From the NCBI RefSeq assembly GCF_003048575.1, contig NZ_PIRZ01000001.1, forward strand, positions 124,001 to 188,000: a DNA stretch of 64,000 nt, given 5' to 3'. This document shows, in pieces, positions 17,483 to 29,300 of the stretch. The translations under genes and the position numbers were made by a program. This stretch comes from Campylobacter concisus (GTDB lineage Bacteria > Campylobacterota > Campylobacteria > Campylobacterales > Campylobacteraceae). Within the stretch, counting starts at the first letter, position 1, and each line of letters starts with the position of its first letter. The notes under the pieces are model-generated. The model had not been told where the DNA came from, searched no databases, and saw only the letters and a list, made by a program, of their open reading frames with translations.

Positions 17483-18851
17483 CGCTCTCTCCACGTTTTT
17501 TAGGGATTAGCACGATAGGTACGCCAGTTAGGTTAAAACTCTCTCTAAGTTTGTTTGTTAAATAGCGTTTGTAGCTAAAGTGCAGGCACTTTGGGCGGTT
17601 CATTATAAGCGCTATCATGATAGGTGCGGTCTTAAACTGCACTGCGTAGTAAATTTTCACAACTCTGCCTTTATCTCGTGGCAGTGGATGCGCCTTGGTC
17701 GCTTCACCAATCACTTCGTTTAGCTTTGAAGTTTGGATTTTTTGGGTGTAGTTTTTGTAAATTTCAATGATGAGTGGATAAATTTTATGCACTCTTTTGC
17801 CGCCCAAAGCCGAAATGCTGATGATCGGCGCATATGATAGAAATTTAAACCTATCTTTTATCTCTTTGCAAAGCTCGTCAAATTCTTCGCTGCTTTTGTC
17901 CCATTTGTTTAGCACGATGATGACGCCAAGCTCAAATTTTGATGCGATACCAGCGATACGCTCATCAAGCTCGGTTAGCGGTTCAGAGCTATCAAGCACG
18001 AGTAGTGCCACGTCTGTCTCTTCTAAAATTTTCTCAGTTCTATTTAGTGCGTATCTCTCGATGCCCTCGATCTTGCCACGTTTTCTAATGCCAGCAGTAT
18101 CGACAAACTCAAAAACCCTACCGTCATGCTCATAAATTTCATTGACTGGGTCGATCGTAGTGCCTGCCACGTCGCTTACGACAGCACGGCTCTCTTTTAC
18201 AAGGGCGTTTAGAAGTGAGCTTTTGCCAACATTTACGCGGCCTATGATGCCAACTCTGATGTTTTTACTCTCATAGTTTACCTCGTCGCTAAGCTCACCC
18301 TCGTCATTGTAGTTTTCTAAAAAATCATCAAAATCTTCGCTTGTGTCGGCCTTTATCTGCACCTTATCTTCAATGTGCTTTGCCAGCCACATGCTAAGCT
18401 CATCAACGCCAGTGTTGTGGCTTACGGAAATTCCAAAGGTGTTTTTCGCACCAAAGCTTATAAATTCCCACTCTCTTTGCTCATCTTTTTTGCTGTCAAT
18501 TTTATTGATGACTAGTGCGATTGGTAAATTTAGCTTGCTAAGCTCGTAAAAAATGGTTCTATCCTCGTCATCTGGCATCATTTTGCCATCGACCATGTAT
18601 AAAATGACGTCTGAATTTCTAGCCTCTGCCAAGGTCTTTGCTTTTACATTTTTAAAAAGCTCGCTACTATCATCAAGGCCACCGCTGTCGATTAATATGC
18701 ACTCTTTACCCTCAACCTCTATCTTAGCTTTGTTCGTATCTCTTGTCGTGCCGCTAACGTCGCTAGTTATGGCGATGCGTCTTCTTGCTAGGCGGTTAAA
18801 AAGTGAGCTTTTACCGACATTTGGCTTGCCTACTAATATTACTTTTTGCAA
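17463..18851 (-). CDS. der: Ribosome-assembly GTPase Der (EngA)
   Basis: 462 aa. Two tandem G domains are seen, with P-loops [10 protein letters not shown] at residue 8 and [11 protein letters not shown] near 205. The matching DSGG/DTAG and NKxD (NKID, NKWD) motifs are present, followed by a C-terminal KH-like domain. It acts in maturation of the 50S ribosomal subunit. The start is TTG with AAGGA 7 nt upstream; no better ATG fits, since the first G domain begins at once. It overlaps aroK, and divergent promoters for der and the EamA gene share the AT-rich gap at 18852-19003. Confidence 0.97.
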   Translation of the reverse strand: MQKVILVGKPNVGKSSLFNRLARRRIAITSDVSGTTRDTNKAKIEVEGKECILIDSGGLDDSSELFKNVKAKTLAEARNSDVILYMVDGKMMPDDEDRTIFYELSKLNLPIALVINKIDSKKDEQREWEFISFGAKNTFGISVSHNTGVDELSMWLAKHIEDKVQIKADTSEDFDDFLENYNDEGELSDEVNYESKNIRVGIIGRVNVGKSSLLNALVKESRAVVSDVAGTTIDPVNEIYEHDGRVFEFVDTAGIRKRGKIEGIERYALNRTEKILEETDVALLVLDSSEPLTELDERIAGIASKFELGVIIVLNKWDKSSEEFDELCKEIKDRFKFLSYAPIISISALGGKRVHKIYPLIIEIYKNYTQKIQTSKLNEVIGEATKAHPLPRDKGRVVKIYYAVQFKTAPIMIALIMNRPKCLHFSYKRYLTNKLRESFNLTGVPIVLIPKKRGESDENKEQ

Positions 18852-19003
18852 ATTTTGTCCTTTTTATGATGGCTGATTATACAAATTTTTGACTTATATA
18901 AAGTATAAAAATTTGCTTAAAAGTGCCAAAATAAAAGAAAAAATCAACCAAAATTTAAGCCACTTTTCATTAAAATGGCTACTTTAATTTTAAAGGTCAT
19001 GTG

Positions 19004-19894
19004 ATGTTAAAAAGGTTTTATATTTCGCATCTTGGCATTTTTTATATGCTCTTTGCTTGCTTTATGTTTGCTGTTACTGGCGCATTTGCAAAGTATCTTA
19101 GCAAAGATATGCCATCTATCGAAGTTGTATTTTTTAGAAATTTAATAGGCCTTTTTATTGTTATTTATGCCATTTATAGATTTCCATTTAAGCAAGCTGG
19201 TGGACACTTTTTTTTGTTAATGTTTCGTGGCTTTGTCGGCACGGTCGCACTTTTTGCTTTTTTTTACAATGTCGCTCATGTAAATTTGGCCACAGCTTTT
19301 ACATTTCAAAAGACAAATCCAATCTTTACAGCCATCCTCGCAGCCTTTATTTTCAAAGAGCGTCTAAGCTCACTTGGCTGGTTTGCTGTATTTTTGGGAT
19401 TTGGTGGAATTTTGCTTGTTATCCAGCCAAATTTAGGTATAAATAAGACCGATATCATCGGCATTTGGAGTGGTCTTGGTGCGGCAATAGCATACACAAG
19501 CGTAAAGGAGCTAAATAAAAGTTATGGCACAAATATCATCGTGCTAAGTTTTATGCTTTGGGGCTCGTTTTTGCCACTTATTTGCATGGGTTTGGCAGAA
19601 TTTTTCACCTATGAGCCACTTGATTTTTTGTTTTCAAAATTTAGCATGCCAAGCTGGTATAACGTTGTTTTTATCTTGCTAATGGGACTTAGTGGATATT
19701 TTTTTCAGTCGTACATGACAAAGGCGTTTGCGGTTGGTAAAAAGGCTGGAGTGATCGCTGCAGTTAGCTACGCAGACGTTATTTTTACACTTATTATTGG
19801 CTATTTTATGGGCGATGCGTTACCAAATCACTTAGCGCTTGTAGGTATTATACTTGTCGTGGTTAGTGGAATTTTAGTTGTTAGAGAAAAATAA
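19004..19894 (+). CDS. EamA/DMT-superfamily transporter
   Basis: 296 aa, ten predicted helices in two homologous halves. The EamA signatures are present ([10 protein letters not shown] after helix 2; the ISAV-like [18 protein letters not shown]; the second-half ATG-like [19 protein letters not shown]). Start at ATG 19004; the GTG at 19001 is in frame and cannot be excluded (AAAGG upstream). It is a drug/metabolite exporter of unknown substrate. It lies between der and kdsA as Cj0385c does in C. jejuni. Its base composition is host-like, in contrast to kdsA which starts 10 bp downstream. Confidence 0.9.
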   Translation: MLKRFYISHLGIFYMLFACFMFAVTGAFAKYLSKDMPSIEVVFFRNLIGLFIVIYAIYRFPFKQAGGHFFLLMFRGFVGTVALFAFFYNVAHVNLATAFTFQKTNPIFTAILAAFIFKERLSSLGWFAVFLGFGGILLVIQPNLGINKTDIIGIWSGLGAAIAYTSVKELNKSYGTNIIVLSFMLWGSFLPLICMGLAEFFTYEPLDFLFSKFSMPSWYNVVFILLMGLSGYFFQSYMTKAFAVGKKAGVIAAVSYADVIFTLIIGYFMGDALPNHLALVGIILVVVSGILVVREK

Positions 19895-19904
19895 AGGAGA
19901 AAAA

Positions 19905-20711
19905 ATGATACTAATAGCAGGGCCTTGCGTCATCGAGAGCGAACAACTCGTTTTTGACGTGGCAAAAAGGCTAGTTAAATTTAACGAAGATAAGCGGATA
20001 GATTTTTATTTCAAATCAAGCTTTGACAAGGCAAATCGTACGAGTATAAGCTCGTTTCGCGGGCCCGGACTTGAAAAAGGGTGCGAAATTTTAGCTAAGG
20101 TAAAAAAGGAATTCGGTTTTAAAATTTTAACCGATATCCACGAGAGCTATCAAGCTTGCCCCGTAGGCGAAGTAGCCGACGTACTACAAATCCCGGCGTT
20201 TTTGTGCCGCCAAACCGATCTGCTAGTGGCTGCGGCTAAGACAAAAGCCGTGGTAAATATCAAAAAAGGGCAGTTTTTAGCCGCCTCTGCTATGAAGCAC
20301 TCGGTCAAAAAAGTGCTAGAAACGCGCGGCGTAATGGGCGATGGATACGAGGTTGCCAAGCAAAACGGAGTGTGGCTAACGGAGCGTGGAAGTACATTTG
20401 GATATGGAAATTTGGTCGTAGATATGCGAAATTTAGTGCTCATGCGCGAATATGCGCCGGTGATTTTCGACGCTACTCATAGCGTACAAATGCCAAGCGC
20501 TCTTGGCGAAAAAAGCGGCGGGGACGCGAAATTTGTGCCTTATCTAGCGCGAGCCGCGGCAGCTGCGGGCGTGGACGGATTTTTTTACGAGACGCACGTA
20601 AATCCTTGCGAGGCGCTTTGCGACGGACCGAATATGCTAAATTTGGACGAGCTAGACGCAAATATCGCTCAAATTTTTAAGATAAAAGACGCCCTGGGCG
20701 ATGCAAACTAA
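19905..20711 (+). CDS. kdsA: 3-deoxy-D-manno-octulosonate 8-phosphate synthase
   Basis: 268 aa from the ATG at 19905 (RBS AAAGGAG). It condenses phosphoenolpyruvate with arabinose 5-phosphate to make KDO-8-P for lipid A-core. Seen are the N-terminal [18 protein letters not shown], and the long active-site stretch ending DATHSVQMP. The length fits the family. Codon use differs sharply from the EamA gene: G/C third positions are common (gcg, cgc, ccg), as in the following SMR genes and ribH. This suggests the allele was acquired by recombination from a higher-GC Campylobacter relative. Confidence 0.96.
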   Translation: MILIAGPCVIESEQLVFDVAKRLVKFNEDKRIDFYFKSSFDKANRTSISSFRGPGLEKGCEILAKVKKEFGFKILTDIHESYQACPVGEVADVLQIPAFLCRQTDLLVAAAKTKAVVNIKKGQFLAASAMKHSVKKVLETRGVMGDGYEVAKQNGVWLTERGSTFGYGNLVVDMRNLVLMREYAPVIFDATHSVQMPSALGEKSGGDAKFVPYLARAAAAAGVDGFFYETHVNPCEALCDGPNMLNLDELDANIAQIFKIKDALGDAN

Positions 20712-21030
20712 GGGCTTTTTGTGGGTACTAGGCGGCGCGGTCGCCGAATGCGGCTGGGCGTACGGGCTAAAACACGCCCAAAACGCCGTAGGATTCGCGC
20801 TTACTGCCGCGTTAGTCTGCGTTAGCTTCGTATCGTTTATGAAGGCTATGAAATATTTGCCCGTTAGCGTTGCATATACCGTATTTGTGGGATTTGGAGC
20901 ATTTTTTATCGTGGTCGCCGAAAGCGTTAGCGAATTTCGCGCGAGCGGCCAGACGCCAGATCCTTTGCGGCTATTTTTCATAGCGACGCTGATCGCGGGC
21001 GTGCTTGGGTTAAAAAGGCTAAAATCTTGA
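20701..21030 (+). CDS. Small multidrug resistance (SMR) protein, subunit 1
   Basis: 109 aa, four helices. The conserved membrane Glu is in [16 protein letters not shown]; the WAxGLK wording is that of the Gdx (guanidinium exporter) branch. The later [17 protein letters not shown] segment is the SMR signature. It overlaps the kdsA stop by 11 bp and the next SMR gene by 4 bp, so the two SMR proteins are probably translated together and form a heterodimer like EbrAB or YkkCD. No guanidine riboswitch is visible upstream, as the gene starts inside kdsA. The GC-rich codon use matches kdsA. Confidence 0.92.
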   Translation: MQTKGFLWVLGGAVAECGWAYGLKHAQNAVGFALTAALVCVSFVSFMKAMKYLPVSVAYTVFVGFGAFFIVVAESVSEFRASGQTPDPLRLFFIATLIAGVLGLKRLKS

Positions 21031-21350
21031 CGCACGTTTTAGCTCTTTTGGCGGCCGGGTGCTGCGAGGTTTTGGGCGTGTTTTTTCTAACCAAATTTCA
21101 AAAAAGCTTCGGCGTAAAAAAGGCGGCGATTTTTTTGATTTTAGTTGCAAATTTCGCCATTTCGCTTTGGCTTTTGAGCTACGCGATGCAGGCGATGCCG
21201 ATGTCGGTAGCGTACGCGATTTGGACGGGTATAGGAGCGATCGGAGCCGTGGGCGTCGGAGTGATTTTTAACGGCGAAAAAATGAGCGCGCAAAAGGCGT
21301 TTTATCTATCGCTAATAACGCTAAGCGCGATAATGTTAAAAATAATTTAA
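21027..21350 (+). CDS. Small multidrug resistance (SMR) protein, subunit 2
   Basis: 107 aa, four helices. Conserved Glu in AAGCCEVLGVFFL and the SMR signature AMPMSVAYAIWTGIGAIG. The start is TTG overlapping the previous stop (TTGA), so translation is coupled. With subunit 1 it should make an antiparallel SMR pump driven by proton exchange; guanidinium or quaternary cations are the likely substrates by family. C. jejuni has no SMR pair between kdsA and ribH, so these genes belong to the inserted material. Confidence 0.92.
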   Translation: MTHVLALLAAGCCEVLGVFFLTKFQKSFGVKKAAIFLILVANFAISLWLLSYAMQAMPMSVAYAIWTGIGAIGAVGVGVIFNGEKMSAQKAFYLSLITLSAIMLKII

Positions 21351-21386
21351 TTAGAATTCTAAAAATACAAAAACTTAAGAGGTAAA
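21351..21386 (+). promoter_or_regulatory. Leader of the methyltransferase gene with a GAATTC palindrome
   Basis: The perfect 12-bp palindrome TTAGAATTCTAA (21351-21362), centred on GAATTC, starts 1 bp after the SMR stop. An RBS (AAGAGG, 21377-21382) lies 4 nt before the ATG at 21387. GAATTC is the target of the founding member of the downstream methyltransferase family; whether this enzyme shares that target is unknown. Confidence 0.5.
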
Positions 21387-22605
<1,219 letters not shown>

Positions 22606-22609
<4 letters not shown>

Positions 22610-23742
22610 AAATTGAGTTAAAGAAAATCACTATAAGAGAACTAGTAAATGGCTACGTCAGGGATGAAGAAAATGGACAGGTTATAGGCTATGGCGGAGC
22701 TTTAAATATCCGTCCAAAATATCAGCGCGAATTTGTCTATGGCGACAAACAGCGAGATGCTGTGATAAACACTTGCCTTTGGGGTTTCCCGCTGAATACG
22801 ATGTACTGGGTCAAAAACGGTGAAAACGAATATGAAGTGCTTGATGGTCAACAAAGAACTATCAGTATTTGCGACTTCGTAAATGGTGATTTTAGTCTCG
22901 ATAAAATGGCGTTTAAAGCTGAGTGGGCAAGTAGTGTAACGGCTTTTCACACGATGCCTGATGATAAAAAAGAAAAATTTTTAAACTATGAGCTTATGAT
23001 TTACATCTGCGAGGGTAGCGACAGCGAGAAGCTAGAATGGTTTAAAACTATAAATATAGCCGGCGAAAAACTAAGTGATCAGGAGCTAAGAAACGCGGTA
23101 TTTACTAGTCAGTGGCTAAGCGATGCGAAGGTAAAATTTAGTAAAAGAAATTGTTTAGCTGCACAAAAAGGTAGTAGTTATTTTAAAGACGATCCTATAA
23201 GACAAGAAATTTTAGAAAGGGTAATAACGTGGAAAGTTGGCTCAAAGGCTGCCGAAGATATAGAAAAATATATGGCTCATCAAAAACAAACGAGTGCGCA
23301 AAACGCTGACGAACTGTGGCTTTATTTTAGCGGCGTCATCGACTGGGTAAAGGCAAAATTTTCTAACTACCGTAAAGAAATGAAGGGACTTGAGTGGGGA
23401 TTTCTTTATAATAAATTTAAAGATAAATCCCTTGATGCAAATGAGCTGGAAGAAAAAATTTCACTTCTCATGAAAGATAGCGAAGTTAATAATAAAAAGG
23501 GGATATATGAATACGTTTTAAGTGATGATGAGAAATTTTTAAATTTGCGCGCTTTTGATGATGATATAAAGCGTGAAACCTATGAAAATCAAGGCGGGAT
23601 TTGCCCTCACTGCGGTCAAAAATTTGAGATAGAGCAAATGGATGCAGATCATATAATACCTTGGAGTAAAGGTGGAAAAACCGTTCGTGAAAACTGCCAA
23701 ATGCTCTGTGTAGAGTGTAATAGAAAAAAGGGAAATAGATAA
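22606..23742 (+). CDS. DUF262 / HNH endonuclease (restriction-like partner of the methyltransferase)
   Basis: 378 aa. The N-terminal DUF262 (ParB/Srx-like, as in GmrS) domain carries IRPKYQREFVY and LDGQQRTISI near residue 79. The middle is helical. The C-terminus (about 330-377) is an HNH nuclease with CPHCGQKF, ADHIIPWSKGG and MLCVECNRKKG: two Cys pairs for structural zinc and the His-Asn-His core. Start is GTG, overlapping the methyltransferase stop as GTGA, and AAGGAG lies 5 nt upstream. Translation may therefore be coupled to the methyltransferase but can also be independent. GmrSD-type DUF262 nucleases cut modified DNA; here the nuclease domain is plain HNH rather than DUF1524. A restriction or anti-phage role is inferred. 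Confidence 0.85.
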
Positions 23743-23792
23743 TTTATGTAACTTTTCGCTAGAATTGCAATAAATTTTAACGAAGGAAAATC

Positions 23793-24263
23793 ATGAAAAT
23801 AATCGAAGGAAATTTGGCTTTAAAAGGCGGCGAGAAGATCGCTATCATTAACGCGAGATTTAACCACATCATCACCGATAGGCTGGTCGAGGGCGCGAGG
23901 GACGCGTTTTTGCGTCACGGTGGCGACGAGGCGAATTTGAGCCTCATTTTGGTGCCTGGCGCATTTGAGATACCTATGGCGCTTGAAAAGACCCTAGCTA
24001 GCGGCAAATTTGACGCTATTTGCTGCGTGGGAGCGGTGATCCGCGGCTCTACGCCTCATTTTGACTACGTGAGCGCTGAGACCACCAAGGGCATCGCAAA
24101 CGTCACACTAAAGTACGGCAAACCGGTGACCTTTGGCGTGCTAACGGTAGATAGCATCGAGCAAGCCATCGAGCGAGCGGGTTCAAAGGCCGGAAATAAG
24201 GGCTTTGAAGCGATGACGGGCGTAATCGAGATGCTAAGCTTATATAAAAATTTGGAGGCGTAA
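23793..24263 (+). CDS. ribH: 6,7-dimethyl-8-ribityllumazine synthase
   Basis: 156 aa. Penultimate step of riboflavin synthesis; forms a 60-subunit icosahedral shell in many bacteria. Seen are [45 protein letters not shown] with the catalytic His, and KGF near the end. RBS GAAGGA lies 6 nt before the ATG and a TAGAAT -10-like box is about 30 bp upstream. The codon use is GC-rich like kdsA and unlike the following nusB body. In C. jejuni kdsA and ribH are adjacent; here about 3.1 kb of SMR and restriction-like genes separate them. Confidence 0.97.
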   Translation: MKIIEGNLALKGGEKIAIINARFNHIITDRLVEGARDAFLRHGGDEANLSLILVPGAFEIPMALEKTLASGKFDAICCVGAVIRGSTPHFDYVSAETTKGIANVTLKYGKPVTFGVLTVDSIEQAIERAGSKAGNKGFEAMTGVIEMLSLYKNLEA

Positions 24264-24264
24264 A

Positions 24265-24660
24265 ATGGCGACTCGTCATCAGGTTAGGCAGGCCGTCGTT
24301 TCGCTACTATACTCAAATGAGATAAATCCAGTAACTGCTGCATTTGAAGAGGAATTTTTAGAAGAGAAAAAGATAAGAAACGAGCGAAAAAGTGAGGCGC
24401 AGCAGACTTTTAAAGAGGTGCTCGCAAATAAAGAAAAACTAGATGAAATTTTAAAGCCATATCTAAAAGACGGCGATTTTAGCAAAGTTGGTGCGACTGA
24501 ACTTGCCATCCTTAGACTTGGACTTTATGAGATGAAATTTAGCCAAACGGATAAGGCTGTTATCATAAACGAAGCGATCGAGCTTGCGAAAGAACTTGGA
24601 AGTGATCAGGCACCAAAATTTATAAACGGTGTACTTGATAAGCTAAAGGGCGATCTGTGA
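24265..24660 (+). CDS. nusB: Transcription antitermination factor NusB
   Basis: 131 aa, all-helical. It binds boxA RNA with S10 in rRNA antitermination. Family features include the N-terminal [14 protein letters not shown] and the C-terminal [28 protein letters not shown]. It starts 1 bp after ribH and overlaps pyrF by 4 bp (GTGA). The first dozen codons still look like GC-rich ribH while the rest look host-like, so a recombination junction could lie near 24300. Confidence 0.96.
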   Translation: MATRHQVRQAVVSLLYSNEINPVTAAFEEEFLEEKKIRNERKSEAQQTFKEVLANKEKLDEILKPYLKDGDFSKVGATELAILRLGLYEMKFSQTDKAVIINEAIELAKELGSDQAPKFINGVLDKLKGDL

Positions 24661-25337
24661 GGCTCTGCGTCGCACTTGATATGGCTAGTCGTGAAGAGAA
24701 TTTAGCCCTTGCTAGCGAGCTAAAAGGGCTTGATCTTTGGCTAAAAGTGGGGCTTAGAAGCTATCTTAGGGATGGGGCAAAATTTATAGAAGGGTTAAAA
24801 GGACTTGGAAATTTTAAAATTTTCCTTGATCTAAAGCTCTATGATATACCAAATACGATGGCGGATGCGGCCGAAGTCGTCTCAAAAATCGGCGTAGATA
24901 TGATAAATGTGCATGCTAGCGCTGGTAAACGCGCGATGAAGACAGTTATGGATAGGCTAGCTGGTCTTGGGAATCGTCCTTTGGTGCTCGCAGTATCGGC
25001 ACTTACTAGCTTTAGTGAGAGCGAGTTTGACGCTGTTTATAATGATACGATCGCAAGAGCCGTTAGAAAATTTAGCCAGATGAGTTTTGAAGCAGGACTT
25101 GATGGAATGGTCTGTTCTGTTTTTGAAAGTAAGCTCATCAAAGATGTAACAAATGAGAAATTTATCACCCTTTGCCCTGGTGTTAGGCCTTTTGGCGAGA
25201 GCGCTGGAGATCAAAAAAGAGTAGCAAACTTAGTGAGTGCAAAGCAAGAAGGTAGCGACTTTATCGTTGTTGGCAGGCCGATTTATGAAAATGCAAATCC
25301 AAGAGAAATTTGTGAACGAATTTTGGAGCAAAATTAA
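24657..25337 (+). CDS. pyrF: Orotidine 5'-phosphate decarboxylase
   Basis: 226 aa. Last step of UMP synthesis. The catalytic Lys/Asp array is visible as [12 protein letters not shown] (D-x-K-x-x-D-I), with CPGVRPFG and the phosphate-binding [15 protein letters not shown] at the end. The GTG start overlaps the nusB stop. The ribH-nusB-pyrF order is that of C. jejuni Cj0383c-Cj0381c. Confidence 0.96.
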   Translation: MRLCVALDMASREENLALASELKGLDLWLKVGLRSYLRDGAKFIEGLKGLGNFKIFLDLKLYDIPNTMADAAEVVSKIGVDMINVHASAGKRAMKTVMDRLAGLGNRPLVLAVSALTSFSESEFDAVYNDTIARAVRKFSQMSFEAGLDGMVCSVFESKLIKDVTNEKFITLCPGVRPFGESAGDQKRVANLVSAKQEGSDFIVVGRPIYENANPREICERILEQN

Positions 25338-25395
25338 AATTTGAACTTGTGTGAAGTGGTTTTAACTAAGCTTTTTTACAAAATGTTGCGTGAAG

Positions 25396-25665
25396 ATGAC
25401 ATCAAAGCGAAGTGAGGAACTAAATTTGAGTGATTTTAAGAAAATCCCCTATGTTGGCGAAGCGACAGAGACCGATCTGCTGGCGCTCGGCTACACAGAC
25501 ATTGCTTCGTTAAAGGTTGCGGTTCTGGACGAGATGTTTGAACACACAAAGGCGCTTGATCTCGGTAGTAATGGATACTTTCTCAATGTTTATCGTATGA
25601 TTTACTACTATGCCAATACGCCGCGCTTAGACAAAAACCAAGTTGAAACGGTGGCCTTAGCTTAG
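25396..25665 (+). CDS. Small helix-hairpin-helix protein (Cdd1/pathogenicity-locus type)
   Basis: 89 aa from the ATG at 25396. A TTG at 25426 with GAGGA 7 nt upstream is an alternative, but the Lys-Ser-Glu-Glu-Leu stretch before it is conserved in related proteins as I recall them. The core FKKIPYVGEATETDLLALGYTDIASLK is a helix-hairpin-helix, followed by a second helical part ending VYRMIYYYANT. It lacks the Asp-Pro-Cys seen at the equivalent place in many Cdd1 proteins. Codon choice (ctggcgctcggc) is unlike the flanking genes, suggesting transfer. Function unknown; HhH modules usually bind DNA. Confidence 0.6.
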   Translation: MTSKRSEELNLSDFKKIPYVGEATETDLLALGYTDIASLKVAVLDEMFEHTKALDLGSNGYFLNVYRMIYYYANTPRLDKNQVETVALA

Positions 25666-25713
25666 AAGGGCTAAATTTATAAATTTTTATTTTTAGATTC
25701 TCTATCTGAGTGC

Positions 25714-25766
25714 TATAATTGTGAAATGCAAATTTAAGCAAGATATCAGCGGTGTTCAATTATAAT
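25714..25766 (+). promoter_or_regulatory. Two -10 boxes before tRNA-Ser
   Basis: TATAAT occurs at 25714-25719 and again at 25761-25766, the latter 16 bp before the tRNA. As is usual in Campylobacter, no clear -35 is needed. Confidence 0.6.
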
Positions 25767-25781
25767 GCGATTTCTTTTTAT

Positions 25782-25872
25782 GGACAGATGGGTGAGTGGC
25801 TGAAACCACACCCCTGCTAAGGGTGCAGCTCTTAATCGGGGCTCGAGGGTTCAAATCCCTCTCTGTCCGCCA
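25782..25872 (+). tRNA. tRNA-Ser (anticodon GCT)
   Basis: The acceptor stem GGACAGA pairs with TCTGTCC (25862-25868), with discriminator G and encoded CCA. The anticodon stem CACCC/GGGTG holds the loop CTGCTAA, so the anticodon is GCT. A long variable arm (CAGCTCTTAATCGGGGCTCG region) confirms a class II serine tRNA. It reads AGC/AGU codons. Confidence 0.97.
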
Positions 25873-26306
25873 CTACTTATAGATAATCATAAATTTTTAT
25901 TATTGTTTAACATTATTTTTTTGAACATCTTTATATAAAATTTCTGCGTTAGAAAATTGCTTAACTGTATAAGTAAAATTTCATGACAATCGCATATTTT
26001 TTGAAAAATTATGATTTTTTTGGTTATATTGTTGTTTCAAACTAATTAAAAATATCTTAAATTAAGTTTTTATTATAAAAAGCATTATATTTTGCTTGTT
26101 TAATTATATTGACAATCAAAAAGCTATTTTTTGATAAAAGCTTATAATTCGCTTTTTACAAACTATTGACATTTGGAATTTATATATTTAATTAATATAT
26201 TTTTTTCTTAAAAGATAAAATTTCTCATATAAAGTTATATCTTATAAAGATAGTATATAATCACGTAAAAATTTAAATAATACAAAAATAATAATAAGGA
26301 GTAATC
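25873..26306 (+). promoter_or_regulatory. AT-rich leader of the large adhesin gene
   Basis: About 430 bp with very low GC and no gene. TATAAT lies at 26256-26261, about 45 bp before the start, and several poly-T runs upstream match the periodic T-rich pattern of Campylobacter promoters. AAGGAG (26296-26301) sits 5 nt before a TTG start at 26307. The length and composition suggest an extended regulatory or nucleoid-protein-binding region; nothing else was recognised. Confidence 0.5.
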
Positions 26307-29300
26307 TTGGCTAAAGAAGCTGGAGTAGTAAAATTCATTAGTGGCAAGGCGGTCGCTATCGATCAAAACGGAAATGAGAGAGAGCTAAAAGTAGGTGACA
26401 TCCTTTATATGGGAGAGAGCATCAAGACAAGTGATGCTGCTGATAAAATAACAATCGTTTCAAATAATGGAAAAGAGATTACGATCGTAGGCAATGATAC
26501 ACTTGCTTTAAATCAAAGTACTATAGGCACGGAAGGCTTGGCAGATGTTAGTGATTTACAAAATGCTATTTTAAATGGTGGAGATTTAACAAAACTTGAA
26601 GAGACCGCAGCTGGTGGAAATACTGCTGCTGGTGGTGGAGATGGCGTTAGCTTGGGTGATGCTAAATTTGCTGAGGGTGGTCACTACTCAAACATTAATG
26701 CAACATATAGAAATTTAAGTGATACAAACAGAGCTTTTGCATCATACGATAGCCCAATAAGCGGATACAATGGCGGAGATGATACTATAATCCCAAGCAA
26801 TCCTCTTGTAACTTTTATAAGCGATCTTAATAACGATGGTACTTTAAGCAGGGTTGAGCATGCACGTGATACAAATTTAAATACATCAAAAGTTCTTATT
26901 ACAATTCCAAATGATGGCACAGTAAGGGCTGGAGATATACTAAATATCACTATAACTAAGCCAGATGGTAATACTGAAAATAAAACAATTCCTATCACTC
27001 CAACTATCATAAGCAATGGTTATCAGTTTGATGCACCAATACAGACTGGCAAAATTTCAAAAGTTGATGCAACTATTACAAATTTTCAAGGAAATGTTAG
27101 TGGTAGAAGTGAAGATAGCGTAACTTCAAGTGGCTTTAGTGCTCCAGAGGTTAAATTTACAGAAGATAACAGCCCTGATAATAATCTATTAACATATACT
27201 GAAAATGCTAAAGATGGCAAATTAAATGAAACTCCAGTCCTTATAACTGTAAAAGATGTGATTGTCGGAGATGTGCTTCACGTGACTTTAACAAAGCCTA
27301 ATGGCACAACCGAGGTTAGAAATGTATCTATTGATCAAAACATAATAGATAATGGATATAAGATAGATAATATGCCAGTTGAGCACGGTAAGCCTTCAAA
27401 AGTAGAAGCTTATGTAGCAGATAGCACAAACACGATGAGAAGCACAACTGCAAGCGACTCTACTACTCTTGATGTAAAACCGACTTTGAAATTTACTGAA
27501 GATACAGATGATAATATCTATCTATATGATAATGAAAATAAGCAAGATAACGACTTTAGAAGCACGACAGTAGAAATAACTCTACCAAAAGATGTAGTTA
27601 TTGGCGATAAGATCGTTATAACTTATACTGATCCACTAACTAAGCAAGATACAACAAAAGAAATTTCTCTTACACAAGAGATGATTGATAATCAAAAAGT
27701 AAATACCTCTCTTCCGATATTTCCAGATGTAAGAACATCAGCTAGTGTTCATGTGGTAGATAAAAACAATGTTCGAAAAAGTGAAGAGTCAGATCAAGAT
27801 AGTGTAATGCCTATTGGTAGAAATTTAGAAATGACATTACCAGAAGAAAAGACTCTTCATGAAATTTCAAGACAAGAAAGTACTGATGATAATGAAGTAA
27901 ATAAAACCACAGCAAGGATTACTCTACCAAATAAAATTGATAATGGCGATAAGCTTACGCTAACTATTACTGGACCTGATCCTGATGATCCTGTAAATAA
28001 TCCATCTAAAACTTATACAAGAGAATTTACTATACATATGGATAGTAAAGGTGTTGTGACTAGTGTAACAGAGAATGGAACTTCCAATGTTTTAACACCG
28101 ATAAAATCAGGCGACAATCAATATACCATTGATGTTTCTGGTATCCAACTAAAGCATGGAGAAGATACGACTATTAAGGCCAAAGTTACAAATTTAAATC
28201 CAAATAGACATACATCTATAAATGAGTCAGAAGTATCGGCCAGTTTAGAATATGTAAAAAAACCTGAAGTTATCTTTGGAGAGGCTAATGGCAATAGGAG
28301 TATGAGTAGAGAGCAAGCTATGAGTGATGGTGATCTTAATAGTACAACAGTCACTATCAAGCTTCCAAAAAATGCAGTAAATGGTGATAAGCTAACTGTA
28401 ACTATAAAAGAGCCAAATGAAGCTACTGCTAGAGAAATAAAATACACTATTGGAAAAGATAATAATGGTAAGTTCTTTGTAAAAGATAGCGATGGCAATA
28501 AAATAGATACAGAAACAGATGGTAGAAGCTTTAAAATTTCTGGCATTAAGACAGCAACTGGTCTAGAAACTAAAGTAACAGCTGAGATAAAAGATAAAGA
28601 TGGTATTCAGCATGCAGAAGATACAAGCACGGTTACTATCTCAAATATAAACGATATGGCAGTATATTTCAAAGAGGACGCTGACCGTAACGTATCTTTA
28701 ACGAGGGCAGAGAGTAAAGATGCAGATGGTGACCTACATAAAACGACAGTAGTAGTAAAAGTGCCAAACAATGTTATAGCTGGTGATGTGGTAACTGTAA
28801 AAATAGATAATGGTACTCCAAAAAAGTATAGTGTTATAAGTAATCTAAATGGAGAAATAAAGTTAGAACATGTAAAAGGCGATGGCACTAAAGAAACTAT
28901 TACTACAAATTCCACAAAGAATAATGAGATAGAAATTCCTGGCGTAGAGATCATTGCTGGCAAGACCATCAATGTAACTACTGAGACTACCGATGCAAGC
29001 GGTGGTAAAAAAGCTGAAGCACAAAATCATAACACTCTTGAAACGCTTAATAATGATATGAAAATCACTTTTGATGAAGATAGTGATAATGATGGCATCT
29101 TATATAATGCTGAGGCAAATCGTGATCACAACGAAGACACAACAACAGCAACTATCAAGCTTCCTTCAAATTTTGTTTTAGGTGATAAATTAATAGTAGA
29201 GTCACATAACGAAGACACACCAAATAATAAAACAACTAAGACATATGAGATAGTAAAAGATAATAACGGCAAATTGATAGCCAAAAATGGCAGTGAAGAG

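Noticed and set aside
20690-20701. A guanidine riboswitch for the SMR pair
   Set aside because: The first SMR gene begins inside kdsA, leaving no leader.
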